From contig NC_057373.1 in the NCBI RefSeq assembly GCF_016906535.1, positions 3,410,001 to 3,474,000 on the forward strand: a stretch of 64,000 nt of DNA. Direction: 5' to 3'. Both the position numbers and the translations under genes were made by a program. Shown piece after piece: positions 42,168-55,140 of this stretch. Origin of the DNA: Rhizoctonia solani (Eukaryota; Basidiomycota; Agaricomycetes; Cantharellales; Ceratobasidiaceae). Under the pieces are notes generated by a model. That model was given only the letters and a program-made list of their open reading frames with translations. It was not told the origin of the DNA and ran no database searches. Numbering within the stretch: position 1 is the stretch's first letter; each line of letters starts with the position of its first letter.

Positions 42168-45100
42168 GGGTACCTGCTGCCGCGCGCAAGGACCCCAAGG
42201 ACTCTGGCTGTAATCTCAAAATTTGTAATATATCTGATAGTACCAATAGACACGCCCCCCTCTTTACAATTTCAATCCAGCCAGAAAAGAAAGCGGAACC
42301 TCTAGAAGTCCTGATTGACTCAGGCGCCACATCCTCATTCCTACACCCACGCACAGCTGAGGCACTATGCCTCCCCCTTATAGACCTCCCCGTACCCCGC
42401 ACCGTTACTATGCTTGATGGGTCAAGCCCCCAGGCCGGAAAAATCTGGAAAAAGGCTAATCTAACCTTCTCCTTTGATGGCAAACGTATGACTGAGACCT
42501 TCTTAATTTGCAACACAGGGTCTCACGCCGCCATCTTGGGATTGAAATGGTTAGATGCTCATAACCCAGAGATTGATTGGAACCAACGTACCCTCTCCTT
42601 TCCCCATGCACCACCAGAACACGTGACCATTGCTGAAGAAGAGGAAGCTGATCAAAATCCCCTTGAAGGAATCCCCTCCAAATACCATCAATATGCCAAG
42701 GTATTTGGGGAGGAAGAATTCAATAAGCTTCCCCCGCACCAGCATTACAACATTGGGATTGAGCTAACAGAAGAAGGCCCCTTGAACTCTCCACTATACA
42801 GCATGACTGACGCGGAATCCGCTACACTCAAGGATTGGCTCAGGGACGAACTCAAGGCAGGCAAAATCCACCCCAGCAAGTCTTCTATCAGCTCCCCCGT
42901 AATGTTTGTACCCAAAAAGGACAGATCCCGCTGTTTGGTTGTTGACTATCATCGCCTTAACAATTGCACCAAAAAAAACATTTACCTGCTTCCCCGTCCA
43001 GATGACCTCATGGCCCAGCTCTGTGGTACCAAGGTCTTTACTAAACTAGACTTACAATGGGGTTACAACAACGTGCGGGTAAAAGAAGGTGACAAATGGA
43101 AGACTGCATTCCAAACCAAGTACGGTCTCTACAAATCCCTGGTTATGACATTTGGTTTGACAAACGCCCCTGCCGCCTTCCAGCATTTTATGAACAAACT
43201 ATTCAAGGATTTGCTGGATGTATGCGTCATCATTTACCTTGATGACATCCTGATATACTCTAAGGATGACGCATCCCACACGCAACACGTCCACAAGGTT
43301 CTGAAGCGGCTAATGGAAAACCAACTGTTCTGCAAGGCGTCCAAATGCACGTTCCACGTCACCTCTGTGGAATACCTAGGAATCATTGTTTTGGACAAGG
43401 GTTTTAGCCTGGATAAGCTCAAAATCCAGGCGGTACAAGAATGGCTGGTACCTACTAAGGTTAAAGAAGTTCAGTTGTTCCTAGGGTTTGCCAACTTCCT
43501 TTGTTGTTTTGTTGCCAACTTTAGCCACATGGCCAGGCCATTACATAACCTGGTCAAGAAAGACACCCCATGGCAATGGAACTCAAGGGAACAAGAAGCT
43601 TTTCAGGGCCTAAAGAACGCAATCACTAACGCCCCGGTACTATGCCATGCCAATCCTACCAAACCTTACTTCCTAGAGACAGACGCATCAGGTGCAGCAC
43701 TAGGTTCTATACTCAGCCAACGCCAGGAAGACGGCCGCCTCCACCCACTAGGTTTTCTGTCAGAATCCTTCAAAGGCGCCAAGCAGAACTACAACACACA
43801 CAATAAGGAGCTTCTAGCAATCATCCATTCCTTTGAGTATTGGCGCATCTTCCTGGAGGGAACTGCACACCCCATAACCGTCTTCACGGATCACCAGAAC
43901 TTGGAATACTGGAAGGAATCCCAAACGTTCAATTGCCGCCACGCCAGATGGCACCTACTACTTGCCGGGTATAACTTCCAGATTGTGTACTGCCCAGGTA
44001 AACAGTCCGATAAACCAGATGCCTTGTCCCGTTGATCCAATCACGCCAATGTCCCCCCTGCCAACCAGACCATGCTACTGGACCCTGTCTTTGCCAACAC
44101 TGCCCTAGTTACGCCCAAGAAAGAGCTACAACGCCAAATTGAGTCATCTCTGGATCAAGATGAGTCCCTGGAAGAAATCCTCCAATTCCTGCAGAACAAG
44201 TCTAAAGCCCCGCCCTCAATCAAACGCGCGTTTAAAGACTACAAAATGGAAGCTGGATTGCTGTTCTACCAGGGGCGTATTGTGGTACCTGATGTGGGCC
44301 CACTAAGGACAGACTTGCTCTGCATCTTCCACGACAGCCCACTAGCAGGTCACCTGGGTAGGCAACAAACCTTGGAACTAGTGTCACGTAACTACTACTG
44401 GCCAGGTATCCGCGCAGAAACGTATTGGCACATGGATTCCTGTGAAACCTGCCAACAAATCAGGAAACCAAAGTACGCTCCAATCCCTCCGCAGCCGCTT
44501 GAACTCCCATCTAGACCATGGCAACACGTCTCCTATGATATGATTGTAGACTTACCAAAGGACGGGAACCACGACTCCATCCTGGTCATAGTAGACAGCT
44601 TCACCAAATATGGGGTCTTTGTCAAATGCTCCAAAAAACTGAAAGCACCCAAGCTAGTGGAGCTGTTCCTGGAACACGTATGGAAACACCATGGAATGCC
44701 AGAAAAGACAATATCGGATAGAGGAAGGGTCTTCAATAATAAATTCCTATGGGCTCTTTACAAACGCCTAGGAATTGACCCGCACTTCTCATTGGCATAC
44801 CACCCTCAAAGCAACGGCCAAACAGAACAAGTGAACCCCTCCATTGAACACTTCCTTAGAGCATACTCAGGGGTCAACCAAAGGGACTGGACCAAATGGC
44901 TCCCCATGGCAGAGTTTGCCTATAACAACGCCGTACATAGCAGCACGGGCAAGACTCCCTTCAAGGCCTTATATGGGTGGGAACCCACCCTGACACCATC
45001 CAACGTACCAACAGACGTCCCAGAAGCAGACAATCTGGCCCAGACCATGGAAGCACAATGGAAGGAAGTAGAATCTGCTCTCCAGCAATCTAAGCAACAA

Positions 45101-45601
45101 ATGACAGCTGGAGAAGACGGGAGTCCAACGGAGTTTGAAATTGGAGAAGAAGTATGGCTTGACGCCAAAAATGTCAACTTGAAGACTCTAAGCCCCAAAC
45201 TAACAGAACGGCGCTTAGGGCCATTCAAGATCACCAAGAAAATCTCCAATTGCGCTTACAGACTTGAACTCCCACCAACCATGCGCATCCACAACATATT
45301 TTACATGGGACTACTGTCAAAAGTGAAAAGAGATGACAAACGCACATTTGAAAACCAGCCACCTCCAGTCACCGTGGACGGAGAGGAGGAATATGAGGTA
45401 GAAGGGATCACAGGCATGGAAAAAAGGAACAGGCAATGGTTTTTTAGGGTTAAATGGAAAGGCTATGGATCAGAGGAAAATACCTGGGAACCAAGGGAAA
45501 ACCTCAAAAACGCCGAGAAAACCCTGAAAAAATTTGAAAAAGAAATGAAGGAAAAGGCCCTTGGCGCTGCCAAAGCCCTTAGAGGGGGGGCAGTGTTGTA
45601 G
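42161..45601 (+). pseudogene. pol: el8 pol, single nonsense codon between RNase H and integrase
   Basis: The -1 frame is open from the slippery site to 44032, covering protease, RT (YLDD) and RNase H. TGA at 44033-44035 follows DALSR; el2 has CGA there. The same frame then continues from 44036 through integrase (triad retained: VIVDSFTKY, TISDRGRVF, GQTEQVN) and chromodomain to the TAG in the LTR. Only this one codon breaks pol. Confidence 0.9.
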
Positions 45602-46184
45602 ACACAATCAATACCAGGGAATTTATTCCCATTTTCTTGGTTTTAAACAAAGGCAAACGGACGACATTTTCAATCACGTGACTTCGGCGCTTATATCATA
45701 CACTAAGCGCCAAGCCATGTCCCCATCCGCGCTTAATCAGCATACGTAGCCACCTCCACCTATAACGTCATCATGACACGTCAGTGACACATATGCATGA
45801 GTAAGGCCAACTGCGGAGCGGGGTTCTTATTTGATACAGTATTGCATATAAGTGTATTTGTAATTGGATAGCTCTGTAATATATAAGGAGGCCAACCAAC
45901 CATGGTAACACCCAGGTCAATTACCTCTTGTTGCATCCCACTCAGTGTACAAGGGCCCTACAGCCCAGTAATTACTTAGTTAACCACTCAGATAGTCTAC
46001 ACCACCTTAAGCGGCTTTGTCGTTGTACTTAGATAGCTTGTCACCGCCTTAAGCAGTCTTGTCGTTGTAGGATAGCTGCTTGTTGCCGTAGTTAGATCCA
46101 TTGTTGCCTTATGCGACTTTCTCCTTTTGTACATTGCGGCCACAAGCGCCATCCCCCTCGACGCCCTAACGGACGTCTAGGACA
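45594..46184 (+). repeat. 3' LTR of el8 (591 bp)
   Basis: It has the same length and termini as 39726-40316 and is followed by CTGAC. Confidence 0.95.
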
Positions 46185-49138
46185 CTGACCAAAATCCCCT
46201 TGAAGGAGTACCCTCCAAATATCACCAATATGCCAAGGTGTTTGGAGAAGAAGAATTCAATAAGCTCCCTCCCCATAGGCATTACAACATTGGGATTGAA
46301 CTTACCAAGGAAGGACCTCTCAACTCCCCCCTGTACAGTATGACAGATGCCAAGTCCGCCACACTCAAAGACTGGCTCTGGGACAAATTAAAAGCCAGGA
46401 AGATCCACCCCAGCAAATCCTCAATCAGCTCCCCTGTCATGTTTGTTCCAAAGAAGGACGGCTCCTGCCGCCTGGTAGTTGATTACCGTTGCTTGAATAA
46501 CCGGACAAAGAAAAATGTTTATCCGTTGCCCCGCCCAGATGATCTCATGGCCCAGCTCCACGGTGCCAAGATTTTCACTAAGCTAGACCTAAGATGGGGT
46601 TACAACAACGTCCAGGTGAAGGAAGGTGACAAATGGAAGACGGCTTTCTGCACTAAATACAGTCTATACAAGTCCCTGGTTATGACCTTTGGCCTGACTA
46701 ATGCACCTGCGGCTTTCCAACACTTCATGAACAAATTGTTCAAGGATTTATTGGATGTATGCGTCATCATCTACCTTGATGACATCCTAATCTACTCAAA
46801 GGATGACGCAACCCACACCCAACACGTCCATGAGGTCTTACGTTGGTTAAAGGAAAACCAATTATTCTGCAAAGCGTCAAAATGCACGTTCCACGTTACA
46901 GCTGTAGAATACCTGGGAATTATTGTGTTGGATAAAGGTTTCAGCCTGGACAAGCTCAAGATCCAGGCAGTTCAGGAATGGCCCACGCCCACCAAGGTCA
47001 AGGAAGTGCAATCCTTCCTTGGCTTTGCCAATTTCCTCCGGCGCTTTGTTGCCAACTTCAGTCACATTGCTAGACCCCTACATAACCTGGTCAAGAAAGA
47101 CACGCCCTGGAAATGGGATGCAAAGGAGCAGGAAGCATTCCAAGGATTGAAGAACGCCATCACCAATTCCCTGGTTCTTTGCCATGCAGACCCTTTGAAA
47201 CCTTACTTCCTTGAGACGGACGCCTCCAGAGCAGCCTTGGGATCCATACTCAGCCAACAACAGGAAGACAGGCGCTTACACCCACTAGGCTTCTTATTGG
47301 AATCATTCAAGGGAGCCAAGCAGAACTATGACACACATGACAAAGAGCTGCTTGCCATCATACGTTCTTTTGAGTACTGGCGCATCTTCCTGGAAGGAAC
47401 AGAGCACCCCATTACGGTATTCACTGACCATTGCAACCTGGAATACTGGAAGGAATCCCAAACATTCAACCGCTGCCATGCCAGATGGCACCTACTGCTA
47501 GCCGGATATAACTTCCAAATTGTCTACCGCCCGGGGAAACAATCCGGAAAACCTGACACTCTATCACAACGCTCTGACCACGCCAACATTCCACCCGCCA
47601 ACCAGACCATGCTCCCTAACCCCGTATTTGCCAACGTAGCCTTGGTAACCCCCAAGAAGGAACTCCAACGCCAAATCAAGGCCGCCCTAGACCAGGATGA
47701 ATCACTGGAGGAAATATTACAATTCCTCCAGAACAAGTCTAAAGCACCCCCATCCGTGAAACGCGCCTTCAAGGATTACCAAATGGAGGCTGGACTCCTC
47801 TTCTACCAAGGACAAATTGTAGTCCCTGATGTCAGAACACTAAGAATGGACTTACTCCACATCTTCCATGACAGCCCCTTGGCAGGACATCCAGGAAGAC
47901 AACAAACCCTGGAGTTGGTATCAAGGGATTATTACTGGCCCTGGATCCGTGCCAACACATACTGGCATGTGGACTCCTGTGAAACTTGTCAACGGATAAG
48001 GAAGCCCAAATACGTGTCAATACCGCCCCAACCCCTTGAGCTCCCTAGCAGACCATGGCAACACGTATCCTACAACATGATAGTGGATCTGCCCAGGGAT
48101 GGAAATTGCGATTCAATCCTGGTCATTGTTGATAGTTTCACCAAGTATGGGATTTTTGTCAAATGCTCCAAGAAGCTCAAGGCACCCAAACTAGCGGAAT
48201 TGTTCCTGGAACACGTGTGGAAACAACATGGGATGCCTGAAAAAACAGTCTTGGATAGGGGAAGGGTTTTCAATAACAGGTTCCTGAAGGCATTATACAA
48301 ACGCCTGGGAATAGACCCCCACTTCTCTTCAGCATATCACCCTCAGAGCAACGGCCAGACGGAACAGGTAAACCCCTCAATAGAACATTTCCTTAGAGCA
48401 TACTCAGGGGTTAACCAGAGGGACTGGACCAAATGGCTTCCTATGGCAGAATTTGTGTACAACAACATGGTACATAGCAGTACAGGGAAAACACCGTTCA
48501 AAGCCCTATATGGCTGGGAACCCACTTTGACACTGTCCAATGTCCCAACAGACGTACCAGAAGCCAATGACCTTGCCGTAGCAATGGAAGAACAATGGAG
48601 GGAAGTTGAGGCTGCTCTTTGGCAATCCAAAACACAAATGGTTGCCAGGGAATCAGGAAGCCCCTTAGAGTTTGAAATTGGAGAGGAAGCATGGCTGGAC
48701 GCCAAAAACGTCAACCTCAAGACTCTAAGTCCTAAGCTAACAGAACAACGCTTAGGGCCATTCAAAATCATTGAAAAGATCTCCAACCGTGCTTACTGGC
48801 TCAAACTCCCCCCAACAATGCATATTCACAATGTGTTCTACGTGGGATTACTGTCAAAAGTTAAAAGGGATAACAAACGTGCCTTTGAAAAACGTCCACC
48901 ACCAGTCACCATGGATGGGGAGGAAGAATACAAAGTTGAGGGAATAACGGACGCCAAGGAACAAAACGGAAAATGGTTCTTCCAAGTCAAATGGAAGGGC
49001 TATGGCTCTGAGGAAAACACGTGGGAACCTTGGGAAAATTTGAAAAATGCGGAAAAAATTTTGAAGAAATACAAGGAAGACATGAAGAAGAAGGCCCTTG
49101 GCGCCACCAAGGCCCTTAGAGGGGGGGCAGTGTTGTAG
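46185..49138 (+). pseudogene. pol: el6 pol piece 3 (RT to chromodomain)
   Basis: The frame resumes at the CTGAC duplication and is open for about 2.9 kb: RT with YLDD, RNase H, integrase with its triad (VIVDSFTKY, TVLDRGRVF, GQTEQVN) and a chromodomain reading FQVKWKGYGSEENTWEP. The TAG stop lies in the 3' LTR. I see no nonsense codon in this piece, so el6 pol was probably open when the later elements inserted. Confidence 0.88.
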
Positions 49139-49711
49139 ACACAATCGATACCAGGGAATTTATTCCCAATTTCTTGAATTTAAACAAAGGCAAACGGACT
49201 ACATTTTTGATCACGTGACTTCGGCGCTTATATCATATGCTAAGCGCCAAGCCACGTCCCCCTTTGCGCTTACTCATCATACATAGCCACCTCCACCTAT
49301 GACATCATCATGACATGTCAGTAACACATATGCATGAGTAAGGCCAACTGCGGAGCAGGGTTCTTATTGGATTACATATTTGATGTATTGTATTTGTAAT
49401 TAGTAGCTACTTAGAATATATAAGGAGGCACACCAACCATGGTAACACCCAGGTTGATTACCTCTTGTTGCATCCCCCAATTGTACAAGGCCTTAGGCCA
49501 GTAACTACTTAGATACCTCCACTTGTACTTGTTACCTTAAGCAACTCTCTCATTGTAGATACATAGCTTGCCATTGCCACTAGGGCCCTGGTTGTTGTAC
49601 TTAGATAGTTAGTTGTTGTAGGTAGCACCCCCACCGCCTTACGCGGTTTACTTAGTCCTATATGGCCACAAGCGCCCGCTACCTGGACAGCCCTTAAGGA
49701 CGTCTAGGACA
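49131..49711 (+). repeat. 3' LTR of el6 (581 bp)
   Basis: TGTTGTAGACAC...CTAGGACA is followed by GATAC and matches the length of 29818-30398. Confidence 0.95.
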
Positions 49712-50456
49712 GATACTGCTACATTGGGTACTTACAGTAAATGGGGCATAACTCTGCCAAATGTAGTCCGTTTTGGGAGTTTGACCCAGCGCTCTGGAGC
49801 GCACAAACAGGCGCACCTAAGCGCAAGCGATTTGGCAGTGTGAGATGCCCAGGTGATGGAGAAAAGGCGCATTTAGTGCGTCGGCGCTTAAGCGCTGATT
49901 AAGCGCTGGAGCACTTGCCTATGTGACAGGGGGGACCCTGAATATTTCTGTGTGTAGCCACAAGATAGAATCTTGAATAATAAATACTACAAACAAGAGA
50001 AATATTACTTGTTACTGTTTATCTACTCAGCTGAACTTATATATATTTAAATGAGTGAGAAAACAGCATATATGCAAAAGGCATTGCATATTGAGGGTAT
50101 TCCTGAGGTTTGTAGGTTTTGTAAAGGTCACTATTGGATAGAGGGACCTTGAAAACCTTAGTTTGCATCTTTATCTCATTTGTTTACTGTAAGATTACTA
50201 GTGTAATTAATAAAATAAGTACAGATTATTGAAGAAATGTCATATCCATAACACCATCCCAGAACAAGTCTAGGACAGGTTTGGTACAACAATATGTTAT
50301 AATTACCCTATATTCACATCTTTGTCTGCATTCCTGGCATAGCTGCAACCCCATAATGCTCAGTCTTATTTTGTATAATTTCTGCAGCACATAAATACTG
50401 CCACTAAGGTGCATGATTATCAACACTACCCAAAGTCTAGGATATCATTACCTTGT
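49712..50456. other. Repeat-flanking DNA with clustered GCGC/TTAAGCGC motifs
   Basis: No gene is recognised. Between about 49788 and 49915 there are many GCGC-containing short palindromic motifs (AGCGCTCTGGAGCGC, GGCGCTTAAGCGC, TTAAGCGCTGG). The remainder is AT-rich. CCTTG at 50452-50456 is the left duplication of the next solo LTR. Confidence 0.55.
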
Positions 50457-51037
50457 GTCCTAGACATCTGTAAGGACGTCAAGGAGGTGGGCGCTTGCAG
50501 CCAAGTGTATCTAAGTAAAAACCGCTTAAGGCAGTGTGCAAGCTACCTACAACAACAACCAGCTATACTACAGTGACCAAGGCTGTAAGGGCAATGGCGG
50601 ACTATGTAAGTACAATGCAGAAGCTGCTTAAGGCAGTGTGGACAATACAACTAAGTAGTTACTGGGCAATAAGGCCCTTGTACAATGTAGAGATGCAACA
50701 AGAGGTAATTGACCTGGGTGTTACCATGGTTGGTTGGCCTCCTTATATATTACAAGACAGAACTAATTACAAATACAACATATGCAAATACTGTATCAAA
50801 TAAGAACCCTGCTCTGCAGTTGGCCTTACTCATGCATATGTGTCACTGACGTGTCATGATGACGTCATAGGTGGAGGTGGCTACATATGCTGATTAAGCA
50901 CAGGTGGGGATGTGGCTTGGCGCTTTGTGTATGGTGTAAGCGCTGAAGTCACGTGATTGAAAATGTGGTCCAATTGCCTTTGTTTAAAATTGAGAAAATG
51001 GGAATAAATTCCCTTGGTATTGATTGTGTTTACAACA
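50457..51037 (-). repeat. Solo family A LTR (581 bp), TSD CCTTG
   Basis: TGTCCTAGACATC...GTTTACAACA is flanked by CCTTG (50452-50456 and 51038-51042). It is the last mobile sequence I can see before the host genes. Confidence 0.95.
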
Positions 51038-52255
51038 CCTTGAATATATACATGGAACAATCCTGCCTATTGATTTGCAAGAAGGACTATCTTTCTACTA
51101 TACTTTCATACTGGGAGACCAGCCAGCATACATTTCTTGAAACATTTGGCAAAATTGGCAAATATCAATAACTACCCTGGAAGCAAGTATCTCAAGCAAT
51201 GTGTTTTGTGTTTATAGATAGTGTTCAGTGCCCATCCCCCCCCTCCCAACCATTTGCCCAGATTTTTGCTTTAAATACGTCAACACAAAACTCCACAAAG
51301 GCACATTAGAACACACCCCTCAAAAGGCACGCCACCAATGACAAATAAAATCAACAGAGAAGAGCATGTCCTCCAAACACAATCTAGGTGGGTAAGCGCA
51401 TGCTGAACATACAGCATGGCATTGTTTTGATAAACTGTCTGATTATGCTAGCGCCACTATAGAATAGGAAGAAGTTATCTCTATTGAATATAGGATTTTA
51501 CAAGCCTTGGATAAGTTTAGCAAGCAATCTTGGGTCATCCATCTTCATCCTCGGAACACCATCCATATATATCCGCACATCGGTAAGTCATATACCCCAG
51601 CTACCACGCTTTAGAAAAGCCGAGGAGCTTTAACCCAGAAACCTGAAGCCCTATCTCATGCAGATGTCATCGTGCCATGGGGTCCATCAGCTGTGTTGTA
51701 AATGTAAACTCAACCTCTCGTTCCTGGCTATGCTACTTGCGTACCCGTACATAGTGGTAGTAGTCTTGTCATTCTCTCACGATTAATCGGGCCTCATTAT
51801 GATTTTTGAAATTCTCAAACAGACACATCTACCCCAACAAGGAGTGTACCAATACACGTGTATCTCAGCCAACCAGACTTTTATTTGATGCTAAGTACAG
51901 GTACGATAGACGTTTTAATGCTACCACCCTGGATTTTGTGATATTATGATGATTGGTGGCCACACGGACTGAGGAAGCTCGGTTCGACAACGTTATTGGT
52001 GCTAATTAGATCCAAGCGTAGTGGCTGTGCGCTGGCTCTTAATTAACTCGTGGAAGCCCTGAACACCACGTTTTCGTAGGGCCTGAACCTGAACTAACTG
52101 TAGATTTCATCCAGCACCCGAGCCGCTTTCAAGGTATGGTACACAATACACGACTTCCCTTTCGGCCAATCGATCGAACGATTTAAATTCCCCCGCTTGC
52201 ATCGCGCTAACACCTTGGCACTAACCCTTGACCGCCCAGACTTACTCTTGTCGAG
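51038..52255. other. Intergenic region upstream of the hydrolase gene
   Basis: About 1.2 kb with no convincing coding region. It is AT-rich to about 51700 and then more balanced in composition towards the gene. It should contain the promoter, but I see no clear TATA box. Confidence 0.5.
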
Positions 52256-55140
52256 ATGGTGACGCTTGATCCAGCAACCCAGTCCAACTATGCAGAAATC
52301 ACAACAAAGCACGTTCATTTTGATTGGACAATCGATTGGAAACAGCGCATTATTTCGGGTTCGGCCACCCACGATTTGGTTGCAAACCAAGATAACGTTA
52401 AGTCGGTCATGTAAGTCAACCTTGCTGTCTGTACTACGATGTGCCTTGGCCTATTGGCGATGTGGCGTATAGATTTGATACTTCATATTTGGGGATAACT
52501 GGCGTTGAAGTCGGTGGTGTTGCTACAAAGGTACTGCTACTTAATTTGTGGCGAGTCCGAATTAAATTAACCGGAGCCTTTGGCTTAGTATGATTTGGGG
52601 GAACGCCACCCCGTCATGGGTAGCGCACTTGCGATCTCGCTGCCCTCCGCGTTACAGAAGGGAGACCAGGTTGTGCTTCGGATCGATTACAGTACTACAA
52701 CTCAGTGCACGGCTATTGGTTGGTTGGACAAGGAACAAACCTCTGGAAAGAAATTTGACTATTTGTTCTCTCAATGCCAGGCGGTGAGAACTCTCCTCAC
52801 CCGGTGGTTTCCCCGCTTTCTTACCCCTGTGTCTATATTATGCGCTGCTTACCGTTGTGGTGTCCGACTCAATCCGATCTTGGTTTAGATCCATGCGCGC
52901 TCTCTCGCGCCGTTGCAAGGTCAGTTCAATAAATAGAGATATAAGCCTATGGTTTAATTAACAAGTTCGGTTTCGAAGACACGTCCTCCGTTAAGATTGT
53001 GAGTTGGGTTTGACCTGGATTGACAACATAGCCCAAGTCGCCTATATTCGGGATTTCAGACGTACAGCGCGAACATAACGTCCATTTTGCCGGTACTGAT
53101 GTCAGCCCTCCGTCTTTCTCCGCCTTCCGACGGTCCGGCGCACGAGGGCAAAAAAGTTGGGGTAGAATCCGTAAAATATCAATACAATCAGGTAATTGAT
53201 GCAGAACTTTGATTCCTGACGCTTATGGCTAATCACATATTTGACAACGTGCTCAAGCCTATATCTATACCTTCCTATCTTATCGCTATCGCATCTGGAA
53301 ACGTGGTTTACAAGCCGTTTGCACCTGTTCCGGGTCGCCCGTGGAAGACAGGTGTATGGACTGAGCCCGAACAAATGGATGCAGCCTTTTGGGAGTTTAG
53401 CAAGGATACCTCCAGGTAAATTGGACTGTGATGGCGCCGCCGGCTTGTTGCGGTTTACGCCTAACCTCCGCTGAACAACCGATAGTTATGTCCTCGAGGC
53501 GGAGAAGATACTTACACCATACGAATTTGGCGTGTACGATTTGTTAGTACTCCCACCATCATTCCCTTATGGTGGAATGGTACGTTTCCTTTTCCAGTAA
53601 ATTTAGCGTAGACTAGCGTAGCTCCAATTAATGACAAATACAGGAAAATGCTTGTTTAACATTTGTCACTCCGAGTAAGTGCATCAACCCTGCCCACGAT
53701 TGCTTAGTCTGAACTTTGTATAATGTAGCATTGCTAGCAGGAGATAGATCGCTTGTTGATGTTGTCGCACACGAAATCGCCCATAGCTGGTTCGGGAATA
53801 ATGTTTCGTGTGCTGATTCGGGTCATTTCTGGCTGAATGAGGTACGAGCTCCGTACACTACATGACATTATTGCCACCCAGCCTTGCACTAACCACGCTA
53901 TCACTCACGCTAGGGCTGGACCACATACACTGAGCGTCTGTTGCAGAGGGCGCTCCATGGACCGGCAGAACGCGACTTTTCATATATAATCGGAGAGAAG
54001 GCTATGATTGACGCTCTCGAAGAATACAGTGATCGACCCAAGTTCCAGCGGCTTGTGATCGACTATGCGTACGGTGATGATCCAGATGACGCATATAGCT
54101 CGGTCCCATACGAAAAAGGGTCCAACTTCTTGTTGTACCTCGAACGTTTATTGGGAGGTCTAGATGTATTTCTACCTTACGCACGGGACTATGTTAACAC
54201 GTTCCGGGGGCGGTCCATTCGTACGGACGAATGGAAGACCCACTTGTTTGCATATTTCGAGAAGCACGGAGGTGAGGATAAGCTGAAATTGTTGAATTCT
54301 GTGGACTGGCAGGTTCGCCTCATTTTTCTCTTTGTTCGAATGACCGGCTCACTTTGTATTCCGTATCTTAGGCGTGGCTCTATGGGGAAGGCACGAAGGT
54401 TCGCCCCCTTACTTCTTCCGGCCAGTCAGTTCCCCGCTCACAATTTACCCGTCGATTGGCATTTAGCTGCCGGCGAAGATAGAATATGATACCACGCTCG
54501 CTGAGAAGGCCTATCAGCTTGCCGCAAAATGGGATGAATCCCGTGGGGCCGAGGCCGGTAGCCTACCGTTTTCTGCAAAAGACTTGCAAGAATTTAGCTC
54601 GAACCAAACAGGTGAGCCGTACTATGCCTGATGAGTCTCTCATGAGATCATGATTTACTCATGATCCGTGCGTGTGTGTATGTGTACCTCAGTCGTATTC
54701 TTGGAACGCTTGCAGAGATATGATCCCTTGCCCGCCTCACACATCAGGTTCCTTGGAGACGAGTACAGCCTGGACACCACCATGAACGCTGAAATTCGGC
54801 TGCGTTGGTACGCGCTCGCACTTTCAGCCCAAGCACCAGCTCCTTCAGAATGGTCCACTCGAGCGGCCGAGTGGGTCGTTGGAGGTGGCAAAGCAGTTGA
54901 TGCGGGCAAAGGGGTCCAGGGGCGAATGAAATTCTGCCGGCCTACTTTTCGTGCCATTAACAACGTCGTCCCGGCGCTCGCCAAAAGCTCGTTTGAAGCC
55001 CACAAGGACGAGTTCCACCCGATCGCTCGGCGCATGATAGCAAAGGTGAGAGTGGCTGAATTAAGCAAGCTCGTGAAATCTGGGATGCACTGACTGCGTT
55101 ACTGGGACTACCTAACCAGGATATTGGAGCAGAAATGTAG
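52256..55140 (+). CDS. LTA4H: Leukotriene A4 hydrolase / aminopeptidase (M1 family), 15 exons, about 643 aa
   Basis: This is a zinc metalloenzyme of the cytosolic LTA4H/yeast LAP2 group, with aminopeptidase and epoxide hydrolase activity. Exons: 52256-52410, 52473-52530, 52589-52783, 52889-52919, 52979-52998, 53060-53191, 53258-53415, 53486-53579, 53644-53674, 53729-53841, 53914-54312, 54372-54398, 54467-54611, 54693-55045, 55120-55140. All introns are GT-AG, and the phases sum to 1932 nt. Family marks: QTSGKK and YLFSQCQA (exon 3), GGMEN peptide-binding motif (exons 8-9), zinc ligands HEIAH then 18 residues then E in WLNEG (exon 10), [10 protein letters not shown] with the catalytic-site tyrosines (exon 11) and the C-terminal GRMKFCRP (exon 14). 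Length fits the family (human 611, yeast 671). A Gly/Ala-rich insert precedes GRMKF. It converges on the zinc-finger gene. Confidence 0.93.

Larger units (their letters stand above)
39726..46184 (+). mobile_element. el8: full-length family A chromovirus with nonsense codons, TSD CTGAC
   Basis: The LTRs are 591 bp each (39726-40316 and 45594-46184), flanked by CTGAC (39721-39725 and 46185-46189). Gag has two early TGA codons and pol has one, all at positions where relatives have CGA/CGG. It inserted in el6 between protease and RT. Confidence 0.95.
29818..49711 (+). mobile_element. el6: Ty3/Gypsy chromovirus (family A) carrying three nested inserts, TSD GATAC
   Basis: The 581-bp LTRs (29818-30398 and 49131-49711) are almost 20 kb apart and are flanked by GATAC (29813-29817 and 49712-49716). 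The internal region is gag (30897-32249) and pol in three pieces (32814-32994, 39418-39725, 46185-49138). The inserts are a solo family B LTR (AAGGG), el7 (ACCCC) and el8 (CTGAC). Gag carries stop codons and the slippery site is altered, so it is inactive. Confidence 0.95.

Noticed and set aside
54880..54930. A small extra intron removing the Gly/Ala-rich insert in the hydrolase
   Set aside because: The insert is in frame and free of stops, and the possible donor and acceptor are weak. It is kept as coding but could be tested with cDNA.
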